From positions 17,273,360 to 17,337,359 of the forward strand of contig NW_022098031.1 in NCBI RefSeq assembly GCF_002288925.2: 64,000 bases of DNA, given 5' to 3'. Source of the DNA: Delphinapterus leucas. Lineage: Eukaryota > Chordata > Mammalia > Artiodactyla > Monodontidae. This document shows positions 10,938 to 23,605 of this stretch, piece after piece. Under the pieces are notes generated by a model. The model was not told where the DNA came from. It ran no database searches and saw only the letters and a program-made list of their open reading frames with translations. The position numbers and the translations under genes are program-made. The first letter of the stretch is position 1. Each line of letters begins with the position of its first letter.

Positions 10938-13795
10938 AGAAAACCCTTGGGTAAATGAAGAAATCAAAGAAAAAACAGAAAATACCTTGAGACAAGCAAA
11001 AATAAAAACACAACTTTTCAAAATCTATGGGATGCAGCAAAAGCAGTTCTAAGAGGGAAGTTTATAGCAATATAAACTTACCTTAGGAAACAAGAAAAAA
11101 CTCAGATAAACAATATAATCTATAATCTAAAGGAATTAGAAAAAGAAGAACAAAGCCCAAAGTCATCAGGAGGAAAGAAATAATAAAGATCAGATTGGAA
11201 ATAAAATAGAGACCAAAAAAATAAATAAATAAAAGATTAATAAAACCAAGAGCTGTTTTTTTTTAAGTTAAAAATTGTAAAACCTTTACCCATGCTCATC
11301 AAGAAAAAAAAGAGATGACTCAAGCAAAATAAGAAATTAAAGAAGAAAAATAAAATCAAATATCACAGAGATACAAAAAATCCTAAGAAAATACTACAGA
11401 AAATTATATGCTAACACACTGGACCTCCTAGAAGAAATGGACACATTTCTAGAAATATACAGTATTCCAAGAATGAATCAGAAAGAAAGACAATATGAAC
11501 AGACCTGTTTATTATAGTGAAGTTGAATTTGTAATACAAAAGCTCCCAACAAACTAAAGTCTAGGATCAGATAGCTTCACAGGGGACTTCTACCAAACAT
11601 AATAAAAAAGAGCTTTCTCAAACTCTTCCAAAAAATTGAAGAGGATGAAACACTCCCAAATTCATTCTATGAAGCCACCATTACCCAGATATCAAAACCA
11701 GACAAAGACACTACAAAAAAAGAAAATTACAGGCTTATATCTCTGATGAATATAGATGAAAAAAATCTTCAACAAAATATTAGCAACCCAAATTCAATAA
11801 TATATAAAAATGATCATATAACATGATCAAGTGGGATTTATTCCAGGAATGCAAGAATGGTTTGATATCTGCAAATCAATGTGATACACCACATTAACAG
11901 TAGGAAGGATAAAAATCACATGATCATCTCAATAGATGCAGAAAAAAACATTTGAGAAAATTCAACATTAATTCAGGATAAAAACTCTCATCAGAGTTGT
12001 ATAGAGGGAACATATCTCAACATATCTAAATAAAAAAGGCTATTTATGAAAACACACAACTAACATTCTACCCAGTGGTGAAAATCTATAAGCTTTTCCT
12101 CTAAAATCAGGAACAAGACAAGGATGCACACTCTCACCACTTATATTTAACATAGTATTGTAAGTCCTAGCCATAGCAGTCAGGTAAGAAAAAGAAATAA
12201 AAGACATTCCAATTGGAAGAGAAGAAGTAAAACTGTCCCTGTTTGCAGATGGCATGATACTGTATGTAGAAAACCTTAAAAACCCCATCAAAAAACATTG
12301 GAACTAATAAATGATTTTAGTAAAGATGCCAGATACAAAATTAATATACGGAAATCCGTTGCTTTTCTATACACTAATAATGAACTATCAGAAAGAGAAA
12401 GTGAGAAAACAATCCTGTTTAAAATTACATCAAAAAGAATAAAATACCTAGGAATAAACTTAACCAAGGAGGTGAAAGACCTATATTCTGAAAACTATAA
12501 GGCATTGATGAAGGAAATTGAAGATGATACAAAGAAATGGAAAGATATCCCAGGTTCATGGATTGGAGGAATTATGAAAATGTCCATGCTACACAAAGCA
12601 ATCTACAGATTTAATGCAATCCATGTGAAAACACCCAGGAAATTTTTCACAGAACTAGAGCAAATAATCCTAAAATGTATTTGAAACCGCAGAGACCCTG
12701 AGTTGCAAATGCATAATTTAGGAAAAGAACAAAGCTGAGAGTATCATGCTCCCTGACTTCAGACTATACTCCAAAGCTAGCATTATCAAAATAGCATGGT
12801 ACTGGAACAAGTACAGACACATAGATCAGTGGAACAGAATAAGGAGCCCAGATGTAAACCCATGCACTTATGGTCAATTAATCTACAACAAAGGAGGCAA
12901 GAAAATACAATGTAGAAAAAATAGTTTTTTCAACAAGTAGTGCTTGGAAAATTGGACAACTACATGGAACAGAATGAAATTTGATCATTTTCTCACACCA
13001 TATAAAAAATAAACTCACAGTGGATTGAAGACCAGACAATAAAAAAATAAATAAATAAGGGACTTCCCTGGTAGTCCACTGGTTAAGACTCTGCACTTCC
13101 ACTGCCGAGGGCACAGGTTCGATCCCTGGTTGGGGAACTAGGATCTTGCATACTGCGTGGAATGGCCAAAAAATAAATAAATTGGATTGAAGACCTAAAT
13201 GTAAGACCTGAAGCCATAAAAATCCTAGAAGAGAATGTAGGCAGAACACTCTTTGACGTAAATTGTAACAGTTTTTTTGGATCAGTCTTCTAAGGCAAAA
13301 GAAGTAAAAGGAAAAGTAGGCAAATGGGACCTGATTAAATTTAAAATCTTTTGCTCAGCAAAGGAAACCATCAACAAAACAAAAAGACAACCTACTGAAT
13401 GGGAACAAATATTTGCAGGTGATATGACCAGTGAGGGGTTATTATCCAAAATATACAAAGAGCTCATACAACTCAAGATCAAAACAACAACAACAAAACT
13501 ACAAACAACCTTATATTAAAAAATGGGAAGATGACCTGAAAAGACATTATTTCAAAGAAGACATACACATGGCCATCAGGCACACGAAAAGATGCTCAAT
13601 ATCATTAATCATCAGAGAAATGTAAATCAAAACTGTAATGAGAAATTATCTCACATCTGTCAAAATGGCTATCATCAAAAAGACCACTTATAACAAATGT
13701 TGGCCAGGATGTAAGAACAGGGAGCTGTAATACACTCTTGGTAGAAATGTAAATTGGTGTAGCCACTGTGGGAAATATTATGGAGTTTTCTCAAA
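10938..13795 (+). pseudogene. Decayed L1 ORF2 (5'- and 3'-truncated old L1)
   Basis: A plus-strand L1 segment covering most of ORF2, from the block 'gaagaaatcaaagaaaaaac' at 10,958 to the region just before the ORF2 C terminus. Open stretches include 12,298-12,684 (with KYLGINL and DLYSENY motifs), 12,746-12,940 and 13,277-13,519. The reverse transcriptase active-site motif normally FADD reads FADG at 12,242-12,253, so a catalytic aspartate is lost even apart from the many stops. The copy ends at an A run (13,792-13,801) inside ORF2 instead of at a 3' UTR. A short SINE interrupts it at 13,059. Confidence 0.9.
13059..13170 (+). mobile_element. Short CHR-type SINE (CHR-1-like)
   Basis: Starts GGGACTTCCCTGGTAGTCC and has a perfect B box GGTTCGATCCC at 13,116-13,126. 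It ends with GGCCAAAAAA and an AAATAAAT tail. At about 112 bp it lacks the long body of the other SINEs. The L1 sequence TGGATTGAAGACC occurs at both 13,021-13,033 and 13,183-13,195, which is consistent with duplication of the ORF2 target on insertion. Confidence 0.92.
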
Positions 13796-13801
13796 AAAAA
13801 A

Positions 13802-14435
13802 AGTCTCTTGACTTTCACAGGCATTTGGCAATGTCTCTGTGCTTGCACTTCTCAGAATTTGAATATCTCTCAGCCCTGTGTTTACTTTGAGATCTTTAAA
13901 AATTAGTTAACCTGTCGTGGCCTTATTGGAGTTCACTCAGTACATACACAACTTAGTGTTGAACAAAATATTCAAGATAATTCCTCAGTAGGTTTTTGGA
14001 GCACATTCTCTTCATAGCTCACTTATCTCTTGGTTTTTTACCCCTTAAAATTATTTCAGCTTTACCAAACTGTGATCTCTATATCTTTAACTCAGCAAAT
14101 TCTTTATGCTTTTTATGGTTCCCTCTCACTCACTGCAGTGTATACAACGTATTCTGACACAAAGCTTGGGCAGTGATCAGTTTACCTTGTTGATTTCCCT
14201 TCCTTCAGCAGTTATATTCCTATGCTCCCAGTTTCTGATGTCTTAACTTAGTCTTATTCATATTTTGGTACAATTTCCCTTTTGGTAATGGTAAGAGGAA
14301 AGTCAGTCGTGGCCGTATGTATCTTATTGGCAGCAGCTGTTTAGACTAGAAAATAACATTTTCGTATAAAAAAACCCTTGTTTGCATTCTTATCTTAATT
14401 GAAAGATTATTTTAGTGTTCATAGCCTGCAAGGCT
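13802..14435. other. No gene or classified repeat recognised
   Basis: AT-rich, no frames of note, no repeat that I can name. Confidence 0.55.
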
Positions 14436-14439
14436 CATT

Positions 14440-15960
14440 CAATCAACATTTATTTATTGAGTGCCAGTTAAATGCCACAAGCTCTTCTAAGTGCATTAGA
14501 CATGTTACTGAGTGAAACAGGCAAAGATTCCTGATGTTGTGGGTCTTTCTATCAGGAGATACAGAAAGTAAACAATGACCATAATAGATAAACCCCTGAA
14601 TATGTTAAAATGTTAAGTAGATGCTATGGAAAATCTAAAAGTGCAGTTAATTAAGGCATGTGGAGTTTGTGCAGACCTGGGATGGTGGGAGCAAGTTTCA
14701 ATCTTGAATAGGATGATTCAGAGTAAACTTCATTGGGAAAATGAAATTTGGACAGATGAGGAATTCTGATGAGCAGATATCTGCAAGTAGGAGAGAGAAG
14801 AGAGCATATTAGAGGTAATAACCTTTACAAAGCTTCCAAGTAAGGTACATATCCTACATATGGGAGTTGAGGGAACAAGCATGACTAGAGTGGGTTTTAT
14901 GGAGAATGGAAAAAAGAGAGAGAGTAAATATAAACTACTCTTTCAGGAATTTTGCTGTGAAGAGAAGCAAAGAAGTGGGAAAGTCAAGTAAAATGGTGCT
15001 TTTTTAAAACATGGGAGGAATAACATATCTATAAGTTGATGAGAGAGATCTAGTAGAGAATAAAAATTTCATGCTTCATGAGTGACAGGAGAGCACTGTC
15101 CTAAAAATAAAGGGGGGAATGGATTTAGTGCACGAATGGCGTGCTTTCAGAAAGAGTATGGCTCATTGATCTGTGGTGTCTGGTGCAAAGATAGAGGACA
15201 TAGATGATACGGAGAAGTGAGAAGATCTGTAGTTGAAGCCTATGACAGCTTTTTCTGATTGATTTCGAATTTGTGGTGAATTATAAAGTGAGGTCTTCAG
15301 TTGGGAGTCATGGAAGGAGAGAAGGTATGAGATAATCTCCCAAGAAAGTAGAAGGGTAAATGGGCTAACGGAATATGATTACTTGGAAACGTTATGGGTC
15401 GTGAATTTAAACTGAGCCTAATCAGTGTGGGTATATATTTTCCACCAATAATTCAGCTGCATAGGTGCAGGCATGGAAGAAGTAGAGGTAGATTTACCAG
15501 GGATATGGAGTTTCTCAAGTAAGTAAGATGAAATAGGAGTCAGGGAAGTAACTATAATGATTATGAAATATAAGCTGGATAGGGAGAAAAGGGAGGATAT
15601 CAAGAGGATGAGGTACTATAAAATTGATAAGGTATGTTGATGTCCTAACGTGATTGAGAAAGGATGGAAATAGGGTACCTGAAAAAATAAGCTATTAAAG
15701 AAGTCATTGGTGGGTTGAATCAAATTGAGTTTATAAAAGAATTCCAGTGTTGTGTAATACTATGGCCTAGCCATGCCCATTAGAGGAGTAGAAGAGATGG
15801 AATGACAAACAGGTTCTTCTGAGAATAGTTTGTGGATTGAGAGACCAGAATGATGGATGAATCTCTAACATGTATACTGAAATTTCAAGAATTTTGTCAG
15901 TTGTAGTGTTGGAGAGAGTGACAATGAGCCAGTAGCAATGTGGGAGTGCTTCCTTCAAAG
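14440..15960 (-). mobile_element. Long L2 fragment (antisense)
   Basis: Starts with the antisense L2 tail ('caatcaacatttatttattgagtgcc' at about 14,441) and continues through blocks that follow the remembered antisense L2 body. Examples are 'gaattttgctgtgaagagaagc' near 14,947, 'gatctagtagagaataaaaa' near 15,048, 'ggatttagtgcac' near 15,121, and 'cagctgcataggtgcaggcatgg' near 15,452. The strand is purine-rich because the L2 sense strand is C/T-rich. The reverse transcriptase reading is destroyed; no frame exceeds about 63 codons. The right boundary is approximate. Confidence 0.65.
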
Positions 15961-16660
15961 CTGATGGTTTTTAGAGAGTTGCAGGGGAGAAAGGTATATA
16001 ACGTGCAGTGAAGAACAAAAAGGGCACTTAACCTCCAGATCCACTAGTACAGAGTGTGAGAGAAAAAGAAAATCACCACTTGAGAGGACTGCAGAGGAAG
16101 ACCTGCCTTAGGGAGAACTATAGTAAGAGGATGAAAAGAAATTTCAAGATGAGGTTGAGAATATAAGGGACTCTGCTGCTGATGAGCCATGAATTAGGGT
16201 TTCAAGAATTGGACAGTATTGGGAAAAGGGGATAGACGGAGTCATAGAAGTTAATGTAAAAGATGAGGAGATATATAAAGTTTGATTTTTCCTTTTGAAT
16301 TATGTTTTATTGAACTAAAATAAAGAGGATAATGAGATTAATCGTGTGGATTCAGTGAAGAAACTGGTGACAAGGCTAAGAATGTTGGGAGTTCCTCTCT
16401 CACCAGTGATGATGAGGGCAGAGAGCTTGGGGGAGGTGAGGTTCTGAGATCTAGTGCCTAGGACTTCCTTGACCCCAGTGGATAGTAGTGGAAGGTCTCA
16501 GAGCAGTGTAGTTTAAGGACCAGTGTGTTCGTTGACTATCTCTTGCGAGAAAAGTAATCTTACCCTCAGTATTGGCTCAGTGTTGATCCCTCCTGGTGAA
16601 CCATCTGAAAGACTTCTGGGAACACCTGAGTGAATCACATACCCAATATTTTATATTCTA
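15961..16660. other. Purine-rich sequence, unclassified
   Basis: Continues the G/A-rich strand bias of the L2 block, and may be more of the same element beyond recognisable similarity. No gene is visible. Confidence 0.45.
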
Positions 16661-16661
16661 G

Positions 16662-16800
16662 ATCTGCCGCTTACTAGTTGTGTAAGTTGAAATACCCTTC
16701 CTTATGTACAAAAAAAAATGATAATAGTGGTAGTTACCTCCACAGAAATGTTACAAAGTATTACTTGCTATGGCATCTGGTGTATATTAGGTGAAAACTA
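16662..16800 (-). mobile_element. MIR (antisense)
   Basis: 'Ctgccgcttactagttgtgtaagttg' then 'aaaaatgataatagtggtagttacctcc' and 'ggcatctggtgtatattagg' follow the antisense MIR consensus in order ('ctagctgtgtgacc...aaaatggggataatagtacctacc...ggcacatagtagg'). Confidence 0.75.
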
Positions 16801-17170
16801 AAGTTATATTTTCCATTTTATTCAATCCAGCTGTGGATTGTGGGGTTGTCTGTAGGAAGTCCCTAACTTTTTTCAGAAGCCTCTTTGGATGTCCTCAAGG
16901 GTAAACTTCAGTGTTCGCATTAAAGATAGGCCCTTGATTTGGAAGATTTTTGATAAGTGCAGTTACCCAATGTCCACTTATACTAGCTGTTATATAATTT
17001 AATATTTAACATCATTTCCCAGTACTTATTCCTGTAGGGAAATATATCTGTAAGATTAAAAACAAATATTAAATTTGTGAACTTGTTAAATAATATACAG
17101 AACATAGCTGTGCATATGATATTTTGGGCTTTAGCATAATTAATATTCATTGCTTCATATGTTAAGTGAA
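16801..17170. other. No gene or classified repeat recognised
   Basis: AT-rich, no notable frame. Confidence 0.55.
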
Positions 17171-17174
17171 TTAT

Positions 17175-17310
17175 AACATTTCAGTAAATACTTATTGGAT
17201 ACATACTGTGTATTAGGCCGTATTAGGGTCTTACAGCGCAAAAGTATAAAAACTATATACTCTATGCCCTCGAGGAGTTAACAATTTGGTTTTCCAGATG
17301 AAGTTGAACT
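17175..17310 (-). mobile_element. L2 3'-end fragment (antisense)
   Basis: 'Aatacttattggatacatactgtgtattaggc' and 'actctatgccctcgaggagttaacaatttgg' match the antisense L2 tail ('atttattgagcacctactatgtgccaggc...tgccctcatggagcttacaatctgg'). Confidence 0.68.
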
Positions 17311-18213
17311 ACAGCTCTAATTAGGCCATTCCAAGAACATGATCGAAAGGCCATGCTATCAGAATATAAAAGTGTACTTATCTCCTCGTTTGCTAAGATA
17401 TAAGGACATGCATTTAAATTGTTCACATATGAGGGCAAAATAAATACAGTGGGTTAGTTGATCACCTTCTGTGTTCTAAAAATGCTAATTTTCTTAATGT
17501 AATCTAGGGCGACATTAGCTGGTTCCAGAGGAATATATCACCATGTCTAATCACTGAGTTAACTGTTGCCTGAATCCCAAAGGTGATCTTTTTTGCTGCT
17601 AAGCAAGTTTTCCCCATTTTCCTCTTGCGCAATTGGATTTCGGTACATTGAACTCTACCACGGTTTCATTCTTAGCGTGAAAACCAAATAGATCACTGAA
17701 TATAAGGTTTCAACGTACATCTTTAGATGGGTCACGCAAATGTATTAATATTCACAGAAAAGAAAAACAATGTTATTGCTAACCAAAGAGAGGGCAGCTC
17801 TCTATGTATGTGTATATCCAGTGAAAATGTGGACGTATGATCTTGTGCAGACATGGGATGGTGGGAGCATTCCAGTGTATCATTGGAGTGATACATTCCA
17901 ATATCTTTTTCCTAGGTTTTTACAAATGGCTATGCTTTTACTACTTACACAAGCTTTAAACTAATTCATGTTAAATTTAAACTGAAAGTGCAGTCTTACT
18001 GAGACCTATCTGGGTAATTGTTTTCTTATGAAATGTAGGTTGTCCATGAATATTCTGGTATATTAGCTAAAATGGTAGACACACAAAGCAAGCAGAGGAT
18101 TGCTATTAGGTAGTTTAGCAAACCCTTATACCTTTCTTTTGAGATGTCTTTGATCTTGACACACTGAATGATGCCCATTTCTCAGGCAAAACAATAACAG
18201 TCATTGGGTATAG
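17311..18213. other. No gene recognised
   Basis: AT-rich. Contains a 27-base near-copy (17,843-17,869) of a stretch at 14,667-14,693 and, just after it, a small inverted repeat around 17,877-17,895 (GTATCA ... TGATAC). Otherwise nothing stands out. Confidence 0.5.
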
Positions 18214-18540
18214 TTTTTTTTTTTAACATCTTTATTGGAGTATAATTGCTTTACAATGGTGTGTTAGTTTCTGCTTTATAACAAAGTGAATCAGCTATAT
18301 GTATATTTATACCCCCATATCCCTTCCCTCCTGCATCTCCCTCCCACCCTCCCTATCCCACCCCCTAGGTGGTCACAAAGCACTGAGCTGATCTCCCTGT
18401 GCCATGTGGCTGCTTCCCGCTAGCTATCTATTTTACATTTGGTAGTGTATATATGTCCATACCACTCTCTCACTTCGTCCCAGCTTACCCTTCCCCTTCC
18501 CCATGTTCTTAAGTCCATTCACTACGTATGCGAATAGGTT
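18214..18540 (-). mobile_element. Young artiodactyl-type L1 3' UTR (5'-truncated), antisense
   Basis: A T run (18,214-18,224) followed by 'tctttattggagtataattgctttacaatggtg' is the complement of the artiodactyl/cetacean L1 3' end. The copy continues with the C-rich 'ccctcccaccctccctatccca' block and stops at about 18,540, inside the 3' UTR. I could not see a convincing target-site duplication. Confidence 0.88.
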
Positions 18541-18598
18541 TTAAATGATTTTCTAGACCAAAAGTACATGTGTACTTCTTTTTACTCATTTAAAGATT

Positions 18599-19696
18599 TT
18601 TTTTTTTACTAATTGGGGTATAGTTGCTTTACAATGTTGTGTTAGTTTCTGCTGTACAACGAAGTGAATCAGCTATTTGTATACATATTATCACCTCCCT
18701 TTTGGACCTCCCTCCCTATTCCCCCATCCCACCCATCTAGGTCACTGAGCTAGAGCTCCCTGTGCTATACAGCAGGGTCCCACTAGCTATCTGTTTTACA
18801 CATGGTAGTATATATATGTCATTCCCAATCTCCCAGTTCATCCCACCTCCCCGACCCACGTCCACACGTTCGTTCTCAGTGTCTGTGTCTCTATTCCTGC
18901 CCTGCAAATAGGTTCATCTGTACCATTTTTCTAGATTCCACATATATGCATTAATATACGATATTTGTTTTTCTCTTTCTGACTTACTTCACTCTATATG
19001 ACAGACGCTGGGTCCATCCACGTCTCTACAAATGACTCAATTTCATTCCTTTTTGTGGCGGAGTAATATTCTGCTGTATATATGTACCACATCTTCTTTA
19101 TTCATTTATCTGTCAGTGGACACTTAGGTTGCTTCCATGTCCTGGCTATTGTAAATAGTGCTGCAATGACCACTGGGGTGCATGTGTCGTTTTGAATTAT
19201 GGTTTTCTCTGGGTATATGCCCAGTAGTGGGATTGCTGGGTCATATGGTAGTTCTATTTTTGGTTTTTTAAGGAACCTCCATACTCTTCTCTATAGTGAC
19301 TGTATCAATTTACATTCCCACTAACAGTGCAAGAGGGTTCCCTTTTCTCCACACCCTCTCCAGCATTTGTTTGTAGATTTTTTGATGATGGCTATTCCAA
19401 CTAGTGGGGGTGATACCTCACTGTAGTTTTGATCTGCATTTCTCGAATAATTAGTGATGTTGAGCATCTTTTCATGTGCCTCTTGTCCATCTGTATGTCT
19501 TCTTTGGAGAAATATCTGTTTAGATCTTCCACCAATTTTTTGATTGGGTTTTTTGTTTTTGATATTGAGCTGCATGAGCTGTTTGTATATTTTGGAGATT
19601 AATCCTTTGTCAGTTGCTTCATTTGAAAATATTTTCTTCCATTCTGAGGGTTGTCTTTTTGTCTAGTTTATGGTTTTCTTTGCTGTGCAAAAGCTT
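18599..19696 (-). mobile_element. L1 3' part (3' UTR and ORF2 C-terminus) of a twin-primed copy, antisense
   Basis: The T run at 18,599-18,608 marks the poly(A) end. The 3' UTR follows, then ORF2 C-terminal coding sequence on the minus strand. That includes the frame at 19,321-19,575 with the C-terminal cysteine region around [15 protein letters not shown]. The segment runs up to 'caaaagctt' at about 19,696, where the orientation flips. The coding part is decayed. Confidence 0.92.
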
Positions 19697-20477
19697 CAAG
19701 AAACAATCCCATTTACCATAACAACAAAAAGAATAAAATACCTAGGAATAAATCTACCTAAGGAGGTAAAAGACCTGTACTCAGAAAACTATAAGACACT
19801 GATGAAAGAAATCAAAGATGACACAAACAGATGGAGAGATATACCATGTCCTTGGATTGGAAGAATCAGTATTGTGAAAATGACTATACTACCCAAAGCA
19901 ATCTACAGATTCGGGGCAATCCCTATCAAATTACCGATGGCATTTTTCACAGAATTAGAACCAAAAATTTTGCAATTTGTATGGAAACACAGAAGACCCC
20001 AAATAGCCAAAGCAATCTTGAGAAAGAAAAATGGAGCTGGAGGAATCAGGTTCCCTGACTTTAGCCTGTACTACAAAGCTACAGTAATTGAGACAATATG
20101 GTATTGGCACAAAGACAGAAATATAGATCAGTGGTACAGGATAGAAAGCCCAGAGATAAACCCATGCACTTATGGTCACCTAATCTATGACATAGGAGGC
20201 AAGAATATACAATGGAGAAAAGACAGCCTCCTCAATAAGTGATGCTGGGAGAACTGGACAGCTTTATGTAAAATAATGAAATTAGAACACTCCCAAACAC
20301 CATATACAAAAATAAACTCAAAATGCATTAAAGACCTAAATATAAGACTGAACACTATAAAACTCTTAGAGGGAAGCATAGGAAGAGCACTCTTTGACAT
20401 AAATCATAGCAAGATCTTTTTTGACCCACCTCCTAGAGTAATGAAAATAAAAACAAAAATTAAAAAATGGGACCTAA
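19697..20477 (+). mobile_element. Inverted 5' part of the twin-primed L1 (ORF2 segment)
   Basis: From 19,697 the sequence is L1 ORF2 on the plus strand. An open frame to 20,242 carries [19 protein letters not shown] and [10 protein letters not shown]. The second frame, to about 20,470, carries [12 protein letters not shown]. The segment ends at 'gggaccta' (20,470-20,477). In intact L1 that is only about a dozen bases upstream of 'aagcttttgcacagc', which is where the minus-strand part begins. The two pieces are therefore adjacent in the parent and inverted relative to each other. Confidence 0.92.
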
Positions 20478-23395
20478 AAATGGGTTTTAAAGTGAAATTA
20501 CATCTAGAGAATGTAAAATAAAGAGATTTTAGTGGAAACAAAAACTAGGAAATGACTATTTTAAATTTTGGAAATCTCCCACAGTTAACATATATTTTAA
20601 AATGAGCAAATGGCATGATACAGACTGTTAATTCATTGTACCCTTTTCTCTCTGAGTGTTTATGTGTATTTTAGTGCATTAATAGAATTGAACTTACTAA
20701 ATATGTTTACTACATGTTTTAATTCTATGCTGCATATATATCCTTTAATATACCTAGAGAATATGCATTGCATATACACCCTGAGACCATAACTATGAGT
20801 AATGACTTTAAATTTTCAGATATGTTAATAATCAACTTTTAATCCATTGATTAAATGTATTACATTATAGGTTAACTTCCTATTAAATGTACAAACATTT
20901 CAGGTTGACAGATAAACACTGTATGTATAAACTTCCTGTTCCTTCTTGGCCATCATTTCCGCTGAATCTGTATCACCAGTTCCTCCTACTTGGATCTATT
21001 GATTTTCTTACCTGAAGGCTCCATCTCATCTGTGTTTGACCTTACTCTGTTTGAGGCATAACACAATTATTAAATTTTCTTTAGCTTTCCCTACCCCAAA
21101 TCTTCTTATAATCAGCCAGTAAGTATAGATGAGGCCATCATTTGTTTTAATACTCCAAATACTGAGACTCTGAGTTCCCAGCTGCTTGATTTCAAAATCT
21201 CAGTCTGCCTACTCACCCCCACTGCCATTAAAGTCTTACCTACTTGTTTCTGTAGAAGGCTGTCTTACACATCCACCTCCAGTTCCATATCAGAGTGTGT
21301 GCACCCTGTTCTGCGTGGTTCAAATCTGTAGACAGTCAACAGAAGTATGCAAAAATTGTTTTCTGTAGTTTCAGAAGCCAGATTGGTTGCAACTCCTCTG
21401 GTGTCAGCGTTCTTCAGGTCCTTAATTAACCCAAGCTGAAGCAGAATTTTTTTCAATTCTCCACCATGTAGCTGAGATCAGAATGTATGTTTCAAAATGA
21501 AGTAAGTAAAACATTTTACTCTATTAATTCCTTTTTACTCCCTTTAGTTAATTTTATTTTTCTTCATTTTGTGTTTGAATCCTTGAACACTTGATATAAG
21601 TGTAGTTCTTACTATTTTTATTTTTAAGAAGGATCATGTCAGTGGTACTGTGATAGGGAGTCTGGATCATGTATTTTTTAATCATCTATTTTCAGCCAGA
21701 AACTTTTGTTCTGTTTATTTAATGTAGAGAGATCCTCACACACTTCTACCTCTCTTTTGGGTTCTCACCTCCTATGAGAAATAGCTCAAACAAAACACTC
21801 ATCTCCACAAAAGCAAATGGCACTTTGCAGACTCAATAAAGTCTGAATCAATTCTTATAAAACAAACATTTCTCTGAAGAAAACTTGGTGTACAGAGCTG
21901 CATTTCTGCCTTCCGTGTCATCGGGAGATAACAAAAGTTCTTCATCTGGCTTTATAAGCCCCATCCACTCTGTGAGTTTAATAAATGAGAAGGCGCTTGT
22001 TTGACTCTGCTGATAAGTGAGTTGGGATCAAGGATCTCAGAGCTACTGGTGTGTTGTGAGGAGATGGGGGCAGGAGGGAACTTACACTTCCTGTGATGTT
22101 TTGCATGGTCTCACACAATGAAGAAGATGCCAGTATTGTCCCCATTGGAATGCAGTATAAGACACAAACTCTTAACAATTTTGTCAAAATCCTGTTGGTT
22201 TTCTTGCCTTCTTATTCGTTTGTTTGCTTGTTCTTTAATTTTTGTGACGGGCTCCATTTGCTTCACACTCTTCCAGACACATGGAGCTTTCAAAGGTCTC
22301 AGAATGAAGTTTCAGTCAAGGCATTAGTTACACAATTAATTCATCCTTCCTGTCTGACTCAATAGGAAGTTCTAATGAGCAAGGTATTCAGTCCATAAAT
22401 TTAGGGACACAAAGAATATTCTATTTTTAAAAAGCTGTTAAATCAAAATAATTCTGACTCTCAAGTCAAATCCTGGCAGCTAGCAGAAAACTTAACCTCT
22501 GTCCTTTTTTGAGCCTGTCTCCCCAGAGTAGTGCAAAGCTCCCTGGATCTTAACATATTGCCTAGGTTTAACAGAGCCATCCTAGTCAGAGATTTTGAGG
22601 CTAAACTTGTTACTTTAGGTCTATCCATGACTCCAGGCAGCATTGTTAGTTCATTATTAGTTCTGTGGCTCTGATTTGATGTGATAGGCTTGAAGAAAGA
22701 GAACCTGTGAGACAGAGAACTGCATAGATAATTGACTCATATACCTTAATACAGTGTTTGTTTTCTTTTCTTTTGGTTTGTTGTGTTTTTGTTTTTCATT
22801 CTTCCCATGTTCTCCACATCATAGCCAATTACTGAATTTTCCTACAAATATTGTTTATAGGACATGCTTACAAAAATATACAGCATTTAAAATAATGAGG
22901 TCATACCCTTAGGAATAATAAGTTAATAAATGTTGCAGTTTTTAATCTCCTATTTATACCAACTCCACAGCTCATTTCAAGATATGTGTCTTCTCTAGAT
23001 AGTATTTTGTTGTTGAAAATAAAGTACCATAGCAGAGACAGTACCCTTTGGTATGGTGAATATTCACTATAAAGTCAACTCTTATCTTTTTTTTCTAAAA
23101 TCTAGTGGGACGACTAGGATGGCATTTGGTTATTAAAATACTGTATCAGATACTTAGCTGAACAGTCTTCTATTTCGACAGTGGTTTTATGGTATTTCTT
23201 AAAAGATGCAGCATTAGTCTCCATTGCCTAAGAAACTTCCCAGAGTACTTTTGACTATGTGATTTTTCAGCTATTTTCTGTTATTTGGGGCTCATATGTT
23301 GATTTCAACTTTATATTGCCTTATAAGTGTGTACTGTAATACATTATAAGGTTCTCTCCTAAGTTACTCTTCTTTTAATAATAAAATTATTATGA
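20478..23395. other. No gene or classified repeat recognised (2.9 kb)
   Basis: The longest stretch with no recognised element apart from short chance frames (none over about 90 codons). GC content rises slightly around 21,180-21,460 and 22,000-22,330, without splice-bounded coding signal. A minus-strand short frame at 21,978-22,187 shows no family resemblance. Confidence 0.55.
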
Positions 23396-23399
23396 ATAA

Positions 23400-23605
23400 T
23401 CATAAGCAACATTTATTAGGCCCATAAATGCTGTGTTCCAGGTATAATGTAAATGCTTTACACATACTCAGTTCTTACAACTATCCTGTGGAGCAGGTGT
23501 TATCTTCACCATTTTATAAATGAGAAAACAAGCACAGAAGAAACTAAGCCACAGAATATTAAAAATGAGTTACAGGTAGCTGGGTCCACAACTACTTCTT
23601 ATACC
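23400..23605 (+). mobile_element. MIR
   Basis: Well-preserved order of MIR blocks: 'agcaacatttattaggcccataaatgctgtgttccagg', 'gtaaatgctttacacatactcag', 'acaactatcctgtggagcaggtgttatcttcaccattttataaatgagaaaac', 'agcacagaagaaactaagccacag'. This ancient SINE relic accounts for part of the 126-codon frame starting at 23,453. Confidence 0.9.

Noticed and set aside
10605..13795. Twin-priming interpretation of the antisense and sense L1 pieces
   Set aside because: The antisense piece covers an ORF2 region also present in the sense piece, so they cannot be halves of one inverted copy.
19670..20242. 190-codon reverse-transcriptase-like frame as a novel RT gene
   Set aside because: It is the inverted ORF2 segment of an ordinary L1, lacking the active-site half.
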